Below are positions 14,416 through 22,511 of a DNA stretch of 22,570 bases, piece after piece; the stretch's first letter is position 1, and each line of letters opens with the position of its first letter. The position numbers and the translations under genes were made by a program. A model generated the notes under the pieces. It was not told where the DNA came from, made no database searches, and saw only the letters and a list, made by a program, of their open reading frames with translations. The DNA is taken from positions 1 through 22,570 of the forward strand of contig JAHFJU010000017.1 in NCBI GenBank assembly GCA_023245725.1. The letters are read 5' to 3'. Source of the DNA: Candidatus Peregrinibacteria bacterium (GTDB lineage: Bacteria > Patescibacteriota > Gracilibacteria > UBA1369 > UM-FILTER-53-11).

Positions 14416-15450
14416 ATGTTGATTTTAGGAATTGAAACTTCGTGCGACGAAACCTCGGTTGCGGTCGTCGAAAATGGCAGAATTCTTCGTTCAAATGTGA
14501 TTTTTTCGCAAATTGAAATGCATCGAAAAACTGGAGGTGTAGTGCCAGAAGTTGCCGCACGTGAACACATTATAAAAATAATTCCCGTAATTGAAGAGGC
14601 TTTGTTAAAGGCAAATTGCTCAATGAGCGATTTAGACGCGATAGCATTTACATACGGCCCGGGATTAATGACATCGCTTTTAACTGGCATAAACACGGCA
14701 ATTACACTCGGTAAGGTTTTAAAAATTCCGCTGATTCCAGTGAATCATATTGAAGGGCACATGTATGCGAATTGGATAATTACAAATAGCAATGAGTCGA
14801 CGCCCGAGCCGCAATTTCCGCTTGTTGTTCTAACTGCGTCAGGCGGACACAATGAATTAATTTTGTGGAAAAATCACGGAGAATATAAATTTTTAGGAGC
14901 AACACTCGACGACGCGGCAGGTGAAGCATTCGACAAAGTAGCGCGCTTACTTGGGCTTCCATATCCGGGAGGTCCTCAAATTTCAAAAGCCGCGGAGAAA
15001 GGCGACGGATCTCGTTACAATCTCCCGCGCGCGTGGGTTACAAAATTCGACTTCAGTTTCTCGGGGCTAAAAACAGCTGTACTTAGACTTGTAGAAAACC
15101 ATTCTGAACAATTAAAAGACGAACAATTCATAAACGATGTTTCAGCGAGCTTTCAAGAATCAGTAGTTGAAGTGCTGGCTAAAAAACTGGCAAAAGCCGC
15201 AATAAAATTTGGAGTAAAAGAGGCACATTTAGCTGGAGGAGTCTCGGCAAACAAACGACTCAGAGAAAAAGCGCGCGAAACATTACCAACGAACGTAGCC
15301 CTGAAATTTTGCACAGATTTAACACTTTGCACCGACAATGCGGCAATGATTGCGGCGGCTGGTTTCTATCGATACCAAGCCAATTCCGAGAAATACAAAA
15401 CTTGGAAACCGGTTGAGGGGAATCCAAATCTTGCGTTAAAAAACTGGTGA
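14416..15450 (+). CDS. tsaD: tRNA N6-threonylcarbamoyladenosine transferase TsaD (344 aa)
   Basis: TsaD makes the universal t6A37 modification of ANN-decoding tRNAs, transferring threonylcarbamoyl from its AMP ester, in a complex with TsaB and TsaE. The sequence begins ILGIETSCDETSVAVV, the family signature. It has TGGVVPEVAAREH and YGPGLMTSLLTG, and the metal-binding histidines H111 and H115 in NHIEGHMYANW. FSFSGLKTA and the C-terminal CTDNAAMIA (metal-ligand Asp) follow. Length and all motifs are normal. TATACT at 14401-14406 gives a leader of only a few bases before ATG 14416. The 3' end overlaps the opposing deacetylase gene by 15 bases. Confidence 0.97.
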   Translation: MLILGIETSCDETSVAVVENGRILRSNVIFSQIEMHRKTGGVVPEVAAREHIIKIIPVIEEALLKANCSMSDLDAIAFTYGPGLMTSLLTGINTAITLGKVLKIPLIPVNHIEGHMYANWIITNSNESTPEPQFPLVVLTASGGHNELILWKNHGEYKFLGATLDDAAGEAFDKVARLLGLPYPGGPQISKAAEKGDGSRYNLPRAWVTKFDFSFSGLKTAVLRLVENHSEQLKDEQFINDVSASFQESVVEVLAKKLAKAAIKFGVKEAHLAGGVSANKRLREKARETLPTNVALKFCTDLTLCTDNAAMIAAAGFYRYQANSEKYKTWKPVEGNPNLALKNW

Positions 15451-16302
15451 ATCAATTGTTTTTTTCATCATACGATCAATTAGCTGTGAAAATTTTCCCA
15501 TATCTACTGCGCCATGTATACGTACCGCCGGTAATTCATAAGGATTATCTACACTTTGAGCAACACCAGATTTAGTTGTTCGCGCAGCGACATAACCAGA
15601 TTTTAAAAGTTCATCTTCAACAGACGCATTAAAAAATCCTGATGGGTAAATGAAGACATTAATTGTTTTTCCTAACATTTTCTCTAATATTTTTTTCGAT
15701 TGCCTTATCTCGTATTGAAGCGTTTTAGGGCTAAGCAATGTCATTTCTTTATGACTAACACTGTGCGAAACTATTTCCATACCTGCATCACTCATTTCAC
15801 GAATTTGCGCCCACGTCATATATCCATCACGACCAACAAAATCTGTAATAATAGCGAACGAACCGATAAATTTATGTTTTTTCAATAATGGAAAAACGTT
15901 CGTATATGCGTCATCGTAGCCATCATCGAACGAAAGAACCGCGTATTTTTTACCACTTTTGTACGCCGTCAAACGAGCAACAGAGTCAAGAGTAGTTGTT
16001 ACAAAATGCTCATTAGAAAGCCAAGAAAGTTGCTCCTCAAAATAAGAAAGCGGAACCGTAAGATCTTGGCGAACAAGATTGTTTTTTTGATTCTGAGGAA
16101 CCGCGCCGACATAATGATACATAAGAATTGGGATATTCTGAGTTACATGATTATCGACAGGAATATTTTGACGGTCAATTGAAGCTAAAACTTGCGGCGG
16201 CAAAATCACATGAGCCGCTTTTTTCTTAACGCAAGAAAGCAAAATCAAACTTACTGATAACAAAATTGCCGCTCTCCAAAGCTGTTTAATAAACTGATTC
16301 AC
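15436..16302 (-). CDS. Lipoprotein polysaccharide deacetylase, NodB family (288 aa)
   Basis: Enzymes of this family remove acetyl groups from N-acetylated glycans such as peptidoglycan or exopolysaccharide. The N-terminus is a signal sequence ending in a lipobox-like LLSC (C24), so the protein is probably anchored on the outer face of the membrane. The NodB domain has motif 1 SFDDGYDD (catalytic base D126, metal ligand D127), motif 2 HSVSH (metal ligands H180 and H184) and a YPSG turn (219-222). An IPILMYHYVG stretch before the domain is typical of the secreted deacetylases. All catalytic residues are present. Start is GTG 16302; it is followed by QF and a hydrophobic helix. The substrate is unknown, and surface glycan genes lie further along the window. 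Confidence 0.88.
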   Translation of the reverse strand: MNQFIKQLWRAAILLSVSLILLSCVKKKAAHVILPPQVLASIDRQNIPVDNHVTQNIPILMYHYVGAVPQNQKNNLVRQDLTVPLSYFEEQLSWLSNEHFVTTTLDSVARLTAYKSGKKYAVLSFDDGYDDAYTNVFPLLKKHKFIGSFAIITDFVGRDGYMTWAQIREMSDAGMEIVSHSVSHKEMTLLSPKTLQYEIRQSKKILEKMLGKTINVFIYPSGFFNASVEDELLKSGYVAARTTKSGVAQSVDNPYELPAVRIHGAVDMGKFSQLIDRMMKKTIDSPVF

Positions 16303-16309
16303 AATAAAA

Positions 16310-16337
16310 ATATTACTACGATGAGGCTACTTTACAA
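16310..16337 (-). promoter_or_regulatory. Promoter of the deacetylase gene
   Basis: On the minus strand TTGTAA (16337-16332), a 16-base spacer and TAATAT (16315-16310), seven bases before GTG 16302. The match is modest. Confidence 0.4.
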
Positions 16338-16420
16338 GCTGCAAAATTGCAATTTCGCCTACAATTTTCACCCCAAAATCCTATTAAACATTAACACTAA
16401 CAAATACAACCTAATTAGGA

Positions 16421-16448
16421 TTGTAATTTTCACTTTTCAGCGTAGAAT
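16421..16448 (+). promoter_or_regulatory. Promoter of hisS
   Basis: TTGTAA (16421-16426), a 16-base spacer and TAGAAT (16443-16448). Expected start near 16455, before both possible hisS start codons. No T-box or other riboswitch-like leader could fit in so short a leader. Confidence 0.5.
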
Positions 16449-16485
16449 AAATGGCTGAGTGACGCCACAAATTAACCCAAACACC

Positions 16486-17844
16486 ATGACAGACGAAGCA
16501 AAAACCGCAGAAGAAAGCCAGAGAGTAGGCCCTCCGTATCAGACAGCTAAGGGAGTACACGACATTTTACCTGACGATCACGAGTTTTTCACATACATAA
16601 AAAAGGTGGTTCGACACCGCGCACGCCAACATGGTTTTCGCCGAATAACTACACCAACTTTTGAATTTACTGACGTTTTCAACCGTTCAATTGGAGACAC
16701 AACAGATATAGTTTCAAAAGAAATGTACACGTTTCAAGATAGAAAAGGCCGCTCTCTTACATTAAAGCCAGAAGGAACGGCTGGTGTTGTTCGCTCATAC
16801 TTACAGCACAACATGCAAACGCTTCCTCAGCCGGTTGAACTTTATTACATTGAACCACATTTTCGTTATGATCGACCGCAAAAAGGCAGATACCGCCAGT
16901 TCTGGCAATTTGGTTTAGAGGTCATTGGCGAAAGCGATTCAGCTATCGACGCACAGTTGATTCATCTTTTCTACACGGTTTTACAAGACCTCGGAGTGGC
17001 AGATCAGTTCAAGCTGCAAATCAACTCGATTGGTTGCTCTGCAAAAAATTGCCGTCCTAAATTTGTTGTCGATCTACAGAATTTCTACATGGGAAAAGAA
17101 CGAAATTTGTGTGAAGAATGTAGCTACAGGCTGCCAAAAAATCCTCTTAGACTTCTTGATTGTAAAAAAGAAGACTGCACTATTTTGGCAAAACTTGCAC
17201 CACAAATGCGAAACTATTTGTGCCCTGAATGTAAAGAATTTCACGGAGAATTATTGTTGCTTTTAAAAGGCCTAGGAATTGATTATGTAGAAAATGACAA
17301 ACTTGTTCGTGGGCTCGATTACTACACAAAAACGGTTTTTGAATTTTGGGATAAATCGCAAGGGGCACAAAATGCAATTGGTGGCGGTGGTCGTTACGAC
17401 GGACTCATTGAAATTATGGGAGGACTGCCGACTCCGGCTGTTGGTTTTGCAGCTGGTATTGAACGCATTATCGAGAACATGAAAGCATGTGGCGTGAAAG
17501 TTCCTACAAAAGACGACATTCATGTTTTTGTTGCTCAATTAGGATTTAATGCAAAGCAAAAAGCACTTTTATTAATGAGAGAACTTAGAGAAGTTGGACT
17601 TAAAACAGTCGGAGCTCTCGGCAAGGGGGCAATCAAAAATCAGCTACGAGTTGCTGACCGATTCAAGGTTCCGTACTGCGTAATTATGGGAATAACCGAG
17701 GTGCGCGATGGCACAGCAATCATTCGAGACATGAAGCGCGGCAGCCAAAAAATCGTTAAATACGAAACTGTTGTAGAAGAGGTAATGAAACTTATAGGTG
17801 CCGAAAACCTCGATACATACACTCCGGGGGAGGTGCTGTACTAA
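16486..17844 (+). CDS. hisS: Histidyl-tRNA synthetase (452 aa)
   Basis: Class II aminoacyl-tRNA synthetase that charges tRNA-His. The N-terminal region has KGVHDILPDD followed by the motif 1 region (FRRITTPTFEF). LTLKPEGTAGVVR comes before motif 2, FRYDRPQKGRYRQFWQFG. The histidine-specific GLDYYTKTVFEF and motif 3 region GGGRYDGL come next, and an anticodon-binding domain ends the protein. A short insertion with paired cysteines (CSAKNC, CEECSYRLP, CPEC), about residues 185-255, resembles the zinc-binding insertion seen in some bacterial HisRS. Start is uncertain: ATG 16486 is chosen, but in-frame GTG 16459 adds nine residues and lies ten bases after the -10. Confidence 0.96.
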   Translation: MTDEAKTAEESQRVGPPYQTAKGVHDILPDDHEFFTYIKKVVRHRARQHGFRRITTPTFEFTDVFNRSIGDTTDIVSKEMYTFQDRKGRSLTLKPEGTAGVVRSYLQHNMQTLPQPVELYYIEPHFRYDRPQKGRYRQFWQFGLEVIGESDSAIDAQLIHLFYTVLQDLGVADQFKLQINSIGCSAKNCRPKFVVDLQNFYMGKERNLCEECSYRLPKNPLRLLDCKKEDCTILAKLAPQMRNYLCPECKEFHGELLLLLKGLGIDYVENDKLVRGLDYYTKTVFEFWDKSQGAQNAIGGGGRYDGLIEIMGGLPTPAVGFAAGIERIIENMKACGVKVPTKDDIHVFVAQLGFNAKQKALLLMRELREVGLKTVGALGKGAIKNQLRVADRFKVPYCVIMGITEVRDGTAIIRDMKRGSQKIVKYETVVEEVMKLIGAENLDTYTPGEVLY

Positions 17845-17861
17845 AGAGTTTTCACTATAAA

Positions 17862-18476
17862 TTACTTGGCTTGTATTCGAATTATAAAATTATCGTACGC
17901 TGGTGCGATATTCTTTTCTTTAATAGAAACGAGCTGGGTTACAAAATTCTCAAAGTAAGCATACGAATCAAGAAGAACAGAACCATCTTCAACAACCAAA
18001 CGAGTATCAGTATCAATAAATGTGACATGACTTACGCCACACTCAATGTTTCGCAGTGGCGCATTTTGCTTTGGAGAAATAGCGATTTTGAAGTTCGTAG
18101 ATAAATCACCAGCAACAATACGAGCAAGCCGAGTCGGCTTAATTTTAGCAGTGATCATAGCCCCACCTTCAAGATTTCTACCGTCATTTTTAAATACTGC
18201 CGAACCGAGAATCTTTCCAGAATCATTCAACAAATACGCTCGAGAAATAATTTTCGGAGCATAACATGATACTGAAAGATCTTTTATTTTTACTGCTTCA
18301 AAGAATTGAGGTTCGGCATGTACTCCGAAAGTAACAACCGTTGAACGTACCCCACGATACGCAATTTGTGCGACCGGATTAATTGCTGTATTTAGCTGTA
18401 TTCCAGACCCTCCAGCAAAAACTGTCTGTGAGAAAGTAAGTGAAAGACAAAGGATTATCAGTAGTGTTTTTTTCAT
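17862..18476 (-). CDS. Secreted hypothetical protein (204 aa)
   Basis: The first ~21 residues form a classical signal peptide: KK, a hydrophobic core LLIILCLSL, and a probable cut after VFA. The mature part is beta-rich with no long hydrophobic segment and two cysteines that could pair (near C71 and C147). I recognise no family. It starts four bases after the stop of the E1-beta-like gene on the same strand, so the two are probably co-transcribed, though a cytoplasmic thiamine enzyme and a secreted protein make an odd pair. It ends 17 bases from the hisS stop. Confidence 0.75.
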   Translation of the reverse strand: MKKTLLIILCLSLTFSQTVFAGGSGIQLNTAINPVAQIAYRGVRSTVVTFGVHAEPQFFEAVKIKDLSVSCYAPKIISRAYLLNDSGKILGSAVFKNDGRNLEGGAMITAKIKPTRLARIVAGDLSTNFKIAISPKQNAPLRNIECGVSHVTFIDTDTRLVVEDGSVLLDSYAYFENFVTQLVSIKEKNIAPAYDNFIIRIQAK

Positions 18477-18480
18477 GAGG

Positions 18481-19464
18481 CTAACATATCATTAATTTTA
18501 CAACCACATCAACTAAAGCCTCTACAGAGACACTTTCGTAGTAACCTTTTTCAAGAGTTTTGCTTGTTGGTGCCGGAACGTCTGGCAATGCCACTCTAAC
18601 AGGCGCTTTTTTCAAATATTGCCAACCCGCCTCGCATACTCCGGCAACAACTTCGCCGGCAATTGATCCGGTTTTCCACGCTGCTTCGGCAACAACAAGT
18701 CGCCCCGTTTTTTTCACAGACTTTACGAACGCAGGAATATCGAGTGGTTTTACAGTTCTCGCGTCAATAACATCAGCAGAAATTCCTTTTGACTTCAATG
18801 CTTTCGCGGCCTCACGCGCTACACGCACCATGTACGAAATTGCAACAATTGTAACGTCGCGCCCAACCACAAGTGTCTTCGCTTTGCCTATTTCACTCGC
18901 ATAAAACTCAGTTGGAACATCGTCTTCTTGGCTATACAACCAGCGATCATCTATGTACATCACCGGCGCGTTTTCTTGCACCGCCGCAATCAATAATCCC
19001 TTAGCGTCATATGGAGTTGCCGGCATTACCACTTTTAATCCGGGAACATGTGCGTACCATGCTTGAAGTGCTTGAGAATGCTGTGCGCCCTGCTCTCCTC
19101 CTCTATTTATAATTGCACGAATAACAACAGGAGCAGTTGCGTTTCCACCAAACATGTAGTGCCAATTTGCGGCTTCATTAACCACTTGATCAACAGCATA
19201 AATCATAAAATCCATTCGAGGATGAATCGCAATGCCACGCATTCCTACAATCGACGCGCCAGTCGCAGCTCCCGTCATTGTATTTTCAGAAACCGGAGTA
19301 TCGATTACGCGACTATCACCAAACCGCTTATATAAATCTTTTGTAGTGTTTCCGACATACCAAGGGCTCTTCACTCCCTGACCAATTACGAACACTCGTT
19401 TATCACGCTCCATCAACTGATGAAACGCCTCGTTTATCGCTAAGTCATAAGATAATTTTCGCAT
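18481..19464 (-). CDS. 2-oxoacid dehydrogenase E1 beta-like / transketolase C-half protein (327 aa)
   Basis: E1-beta subunits pair with an E1-alpha subunit to form a thiamine-diphosphate enzyme. Visible are FVIGQGV, RVIDTPVSEN with the conserved Glu (E60) that activates thiamine, and MDFMIYAVDQVVNEAA. AQHSQAL (H119) and PGLKVVMPATPYDAKGLL follow, and a C-terminal transketolase-like domain has VIDARTVKPLD. Length is normal for the subunit. No E1-alpha, E2 or E3 gene is beside it. The neighbours are a secreted protein and, divergently, glycan genes, so it may serve sugar or surface-glycan chemistry instead of central metabolism; that is inference. I chose ATG 19464 (MRKLSYDLAI); an in-frame TTG at 19494 would add ten unlikely residues. 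Confidence 0.85.
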   Translation of the reverse strand: MRKLSYDLAINEAFHQLMERDKRVFVIGQGVKSPWYVGNTTKDLYKRFGDSRVIDTPVSENTMTGAATGASIVGMRGIAIHPRMDFMIYAVDQVVNEAANWHYMFGGNATAPVVIRAIINRGGEQGAQHSQALQAWYAHVPGLKVVMPATPYDAKGLLIAAVQENAPVMYIDDRWLYSQEDDVPTEFYASEIGKAKTLVVGRDVTIVAISYMVRVAREAAKALKSKGISADVIDARTVKPLDIPAFVKSVKKTGRLVVAEAAWKTGSIAGEVVAGVCEAGWQYLKKAPVRVALPDVPAPTSKTLEKGYYESVSVEALVDVVVKLMIC

Positions 19465-19493
19465 AAGAACATGATTCGTAAAAATCGCTAGCA

Positions 19494-19499
19494 ACTATA
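19494..19499 (-). promoter_or_regulatory. Possible -10 of the E1-beta-like gene
   Basis: TATAGT on the minus strand. A start near 19487 would leave about 22 bases before ATG 19464. No good -35 was found, so support is weak. Confidence 0.3.
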
Positions 19500-19501
19500 C
19501 A

Positions 19502-19529
19502 TTGCATGGCAAAAAAAAGGAATTACAAT
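19502..19529 (+). promoter_or_regulatory. Promoter of the aminotransferase gene
   Basis: TTGCAT (19502-19507), a 16-base spacer and TACAAT (19524-19529), the same -35 and spacing as the promoter at 64-91. Expected start is near 19536, just before ATG 19539. This argues against the upstream ATG at 19506, which would lie before the transcription start. Confidence 0.5.
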
Positions 19530-19538
19530 AGTGCCCAT

Positions 19539-20660
19539 ATGAATAAAGTACGCTTCGTAAATCCGCAGCTTCAGTACCAGAATTTTAAGACAGAAATTCT
19601 TGCGAAAGTCGACGATGTTTTTTCTCGTGGTGACTTGATTATGCGTAAAGATTTAACAGATTTTGAAGATGCAGTAGCAAAATTCGTAGGGGTTAAATAC
19701 GCAATAGGAGTCAATTCAGGCACAGACGCACTTTCTCTAGCAATGGAGGCTTGCGGTATTGGCCAAGGCGATGAAGTTATTACTGTCGGACACACTTTTA
19801 TGGCTAGCATATCAGCACCATACCATGTTGGAGCAAAAGCGGTATTGATCGATGTTGGCGCAGATTACGACATGAATGTAGCTCAAATCGAAGCGGCTAT
19901 AACTCCAAATACTAAAGCGATAGAACCAGTGCAATTGAACGGCAGAATGTGCAACATGCAGGCCATTATGGATATTGCCAAGAAACACAATTTAATAGTT
20001 ATTGAAGATGCCGCACAGGCACTTGGCTCAAAGGTAAAAATGGCCGATGGAACATGGAAAATGGCTGGTTCAATTGGTGATGCAGGTTGTTTTAGCATGT
20101 ATCCATTTAAGGTTCTCGGAGGTTTTGGTGACGCAGGAATTTTAACAACAAACAACGACGAAATAGCACACAAAGTTAAACTTCTTCGTTTTAATGGTGA
20201 ATCACGCGAAGACAGAAAATTCTATTATCATGGCTACACAGCACTTTTAGACAACCTTCAAGCTGCTCTCCTATCGATTAAATTCAAACACTTACCTAAA
20301 TGGCTTGAGCGTCGTCGAGAAATTGCTAACCGATATTTAAATGGAATGAAAGATATTGCGGGGCTTGCTCTTCCTCATTATGGCGATGACGATACTCACT
20401 ACGATATTTATCAAAATTACGTTATTCGAACGCCAAAACGCGACGAACTTGTTGCTTTCTTAAACACAAATGGCGTTGAAACTATGATTTCTTGGGATAC
20501 TCCTATGTATCACCAACCGGTTATGATGCCGAATTCCATCTCACTGCCTGAAACTGAGGCGATTTGCAAAGAAGTTATTTCATTGCCAATGTTCCCAGAA
20601 TTAACAGATGAAGAAGTTGATTACGTTATTGCAAAAGTCAGAGAATTTTTCCATGTATAA
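19539..20660 (+). CDS. DegT/DnrJ/EryC1 sugar aminotransferase (373 aa)
   Basis: These PLP enzymes turn a nucleotide-linked keto sugar into an amino sugar. The start FVNPQLQYQ is typical of the family, followed by GVNSGTDALSLAM and DEVITVGHTFMAS. The PLP-contacting IEDAAQALGS comes next, then the PLP-binding lysine K191 in CFSMYPFKVLGGFGDAG. The usual residues are present and length is normal. ATG 19539 is preferred to in-frame ATG 19506 because it follows a promoter by nine bases and gives the usual N-terminus. Its stop codon overlaps the start of the 4,6-dehydratase gene by eight bases. That coupling suggests it acts on the UDP-4-keto-6-deoxy sugar made by that enzyme, like PglE after PglF; the exact sugar is inference. 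Confidence 0.92.
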   Translation: MNKVRFVNPQLQYQNFKTEILAKVDDVFSRGDLIMRKDLTDFEDAVAKFVGVKYAIGVNSGTDALSLAMEACGIGQGDEVITVGHTFMASISAPYHVGAKAVLIDVGADYDMNVAQIEAAITPNTKAIEPVQLNGRMCNMQAIMDIAKKHNLIVIEDAAQALGSKVKMADGTWKMAGSIGDAGCFSMYPFKVLGGFGDAGILTTNNDEIAHKVKLLRFNGESREDRKFYYHGYTALLDNLQAALLSIKFKHLPKWLERRREIANRYLNGMKDIAGLALPHYGDDDTHYDIYQNYVIRTPKRDELVAFLNTNGVETMISWDTPMYHQPVMMPNSISLPETEAICKEVISLPMFPELTDEEVDYVIAKVREFFHV

Positions 20661-22497
20661 CACCCTGCGCCGCTACAAATCGTTAATTTTTTCTCTCGCT
20701 GATGCACTGCTTAGCGCGACAGCTTTAATATGTGCTTTTCTGCTTCGTTTCGATGGTCATATTCCTATTGAATACTATGACCGACTTCCAATTTTTTGCG
20801 GCATAATAACTCTTGCGAATTTGGTGTGTTTACACTCAATGCGGCTCTATATTTTTAGATGGGATTACGTAAGTTTAGCAGAGCTAAAACAGCTGTTTAA
20901 AGCCCTTGCCTTAGCTCACATACTATTTGCAGTTCTCGTAATTTTCGGCTGGGATTATTCGCTTTTTGCAGGATTTCCACGCTCAATATTTCCAATTAGT
21001 TTTGTATTAAGTTTTATAGCTATCGGTGGGCTTAGAATAAGCAAGCGATTATATAAAGAGAGTATGCAATCTGCGACAACCGAAGGCGGTATTCCAACTC
21101 TTATTATAGGAACAGGCAGTGAAGCCGAAAATCTTATTCGCACGCTCATGAATCAGAAAAACAAGCAGTACTCGGTACAGGGATTGATTGAGACACAGAA
21201 CAATCTTTTACCTGTTCGTATTCACGGGGTTCAAGTCGTTGGCAAATTATCAGAAATCGAGTCAGTAATTTCACAGCACATGATTGAGCAGATAATTATT
21301 GCTCTTGGCTCTGCCGAAAGATCGGTAATTAGGCAATCTATCGAGCGCGCGCGCGACTGTGGAGTTACAAATATAAAAATAATTCCTGACAGCTATGAAT
21401 TATTAACTCGTGGACAAGAATTATTGGCACTTCGAGAAGTTCAACCAGAAGACTTGCTTGGTAGAGCTCCTGCAAAACTCGACACCTCTAAAATGCTAGA
21501 AAAATATGAGGGCAAAGTAATTATGGTAACTGGTGCAGCAGGCTCTATAGGCGCCGAACTCGTTCGCCAATTAATTACCTTCAAACCTAAAAAAATCATA
21601 GCTTACGACAATAACGAAAGCGGCTTGTTCGACCTGGATATGAGCCTAAAAAGCGTTGCAGGCGACAGATTACTTGCAGTTATAGGATCAGTTACAAACA
21701 GAGCAAAAATCGAAGGGATTTTAGGGCAATACAGACCACACTGCATATTTCATGCTGCTGCTTATAAACATGTGCCATTCATGGAGCAATTCCCAGAAGA
21801 AGCGGTTGAAGCAAATGTAATAGGCACTTATACCGTTGCAAAAGCGGCCGCGCAGAAAGGAGTAGCTACATTTGTAATGATATCAACAGACAAGGCAATC
21901 AACCCACTATCTACAATGGGAAAAACAAAGCGCGCGGCCGAATTAATAATTCAAACCCTAAACAGACAAACTACAACTCGTTACATGGCTGTTCGTTTTG
22001 GTAACGTTCTTGGCTCACGAGGTAGTGTTGTTCCATTATTCCAAGAGCAAATTCGCCGTCGCGAACCGCTAACAGTCACACACCCAGAAATGACACGCTA
22101 TTTCATGACCATTCGTGAAGCAGCTTTGCTAGTTCTAGAGGCAGGCGCAGTTGGCAGCGGAGGAGAAATTTTCATGCTCGATATGGGAAGTCCAATTAAA
22201 ATTGTCGATCTCGCGCGCGATCTTATTCGCCTAAGCGGATTTGAACCAGACAAAGACATTCCTGTTGTATTCACAAAACCACGCCCAGGAGAAAAAATTC
22301 ACGAACAAATATTCAGCGATGAAGAGAAGAAAATCGGTGAGACTCAATGGGAAAAAATTCATGTAACCCAAGCCACTAAACAAGTTAGTTTAAATGACTT
22401 GGATTCTCACATCGCGCTATTTAAAGAGTATCTACAAGAGGAACAACGGTCGTTGATTCTGAAGCAACTTGAGCAGTTTGTTGAGAAACAAAAATAG
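20653..22497 (+). CDS. FlaA1/PglF-type membrane nucleotide-sugar 4,6-dehydratase (614 aa)
   Basis: This family converts UDP-GlcNAc to a 4-keto-6-deoxy sugar, first step to bacillosamine-like and other amino-deoxy sugars. Four hydrophobic helices occupy about residues 10-125. A first nucleotide-binding-like domain has LIIGTGSEAENLI near 150-162. The catalytic short-chain dehydrogenase domain starts at VTGAAGSIG (292-300), the NAD site. FHAAAYKHVPFME and the STDKAINPLSTMGKTK segment (411-426) follow. In the latter Met422 replaces the usual Tyr and Lys426 is kept, as in PglF and WbpM. RFGNVLGSRGSV and PRPGEKIHE follow. Long form length is normal. ATG 20653 overlaps the aminotransferase stop, and the open frame before it (from 20608) lies inside that gene. 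Confidence 0.93.
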   Translation: MYNTLRRYKSLIFSLADALLSATALICAFLLRFDGHIPIEYYDRLPIFCGIITLANLVCLHSMRLYIFRWDYVSLAELKQLFKALALAHILFAVLVIFGWDYSLFAGFPRSIFPISFVLSFIAIGGLRISKRLYKESMQSATTEGGIPTLIIGTGSEAENLIRTLMNQKNKQYSVQGLIETQNNLLPVRIHGVQVVGKLSEIESVISQHMIEQIIIALGSAERSVIRQSIERARDCGVTNIKIIPDSYELLTRGQELLALREVQPEDLLGRAPAKLDTSKMLEKYEGKVIMVTGAAGSIGAELVRQLITFKPKKIIAYDNNESGLFDLDMSLKSVAGDRLLAVIGSVTNRAKIEGILGQYRPHCIFHAAAYKHVPFMEQFPEEAVEANVIGTYTVAKAAAQKGVATFVMISTDKAINPLSTMGKTKRAAELIIQTLNRQTTTRYMAVRFGNVLGSRGSVVPLFQEQIRRREPLTVTHPEMTRYFMTIREAALLVLEAGAVGSGGEIFMLDMGSPIKIVDLARDLIRLSGFEPDKDIPVVFTKPRPGEKIHEQIFSDEEKKIGETQWEKIHVTQATKQVSLNDLDSHIALFKEYLQEEQRSLILKQLEQFVEKQK

Positions 22498-22511
22498 CAA
22501 AGAATTTTCTG

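Noticed and set aside
14340..14696. A 118-codon minus-strand frame over the start of tsaD
   Set aside because: It is antisense to the highly conserved tsaD N-terminus and shows no protein likeness.
18560..19335. Plus-strand frames within the E1-beta-like gene
   Set aside because: They are mirror frames of a clearly conserved minus-strand gene.
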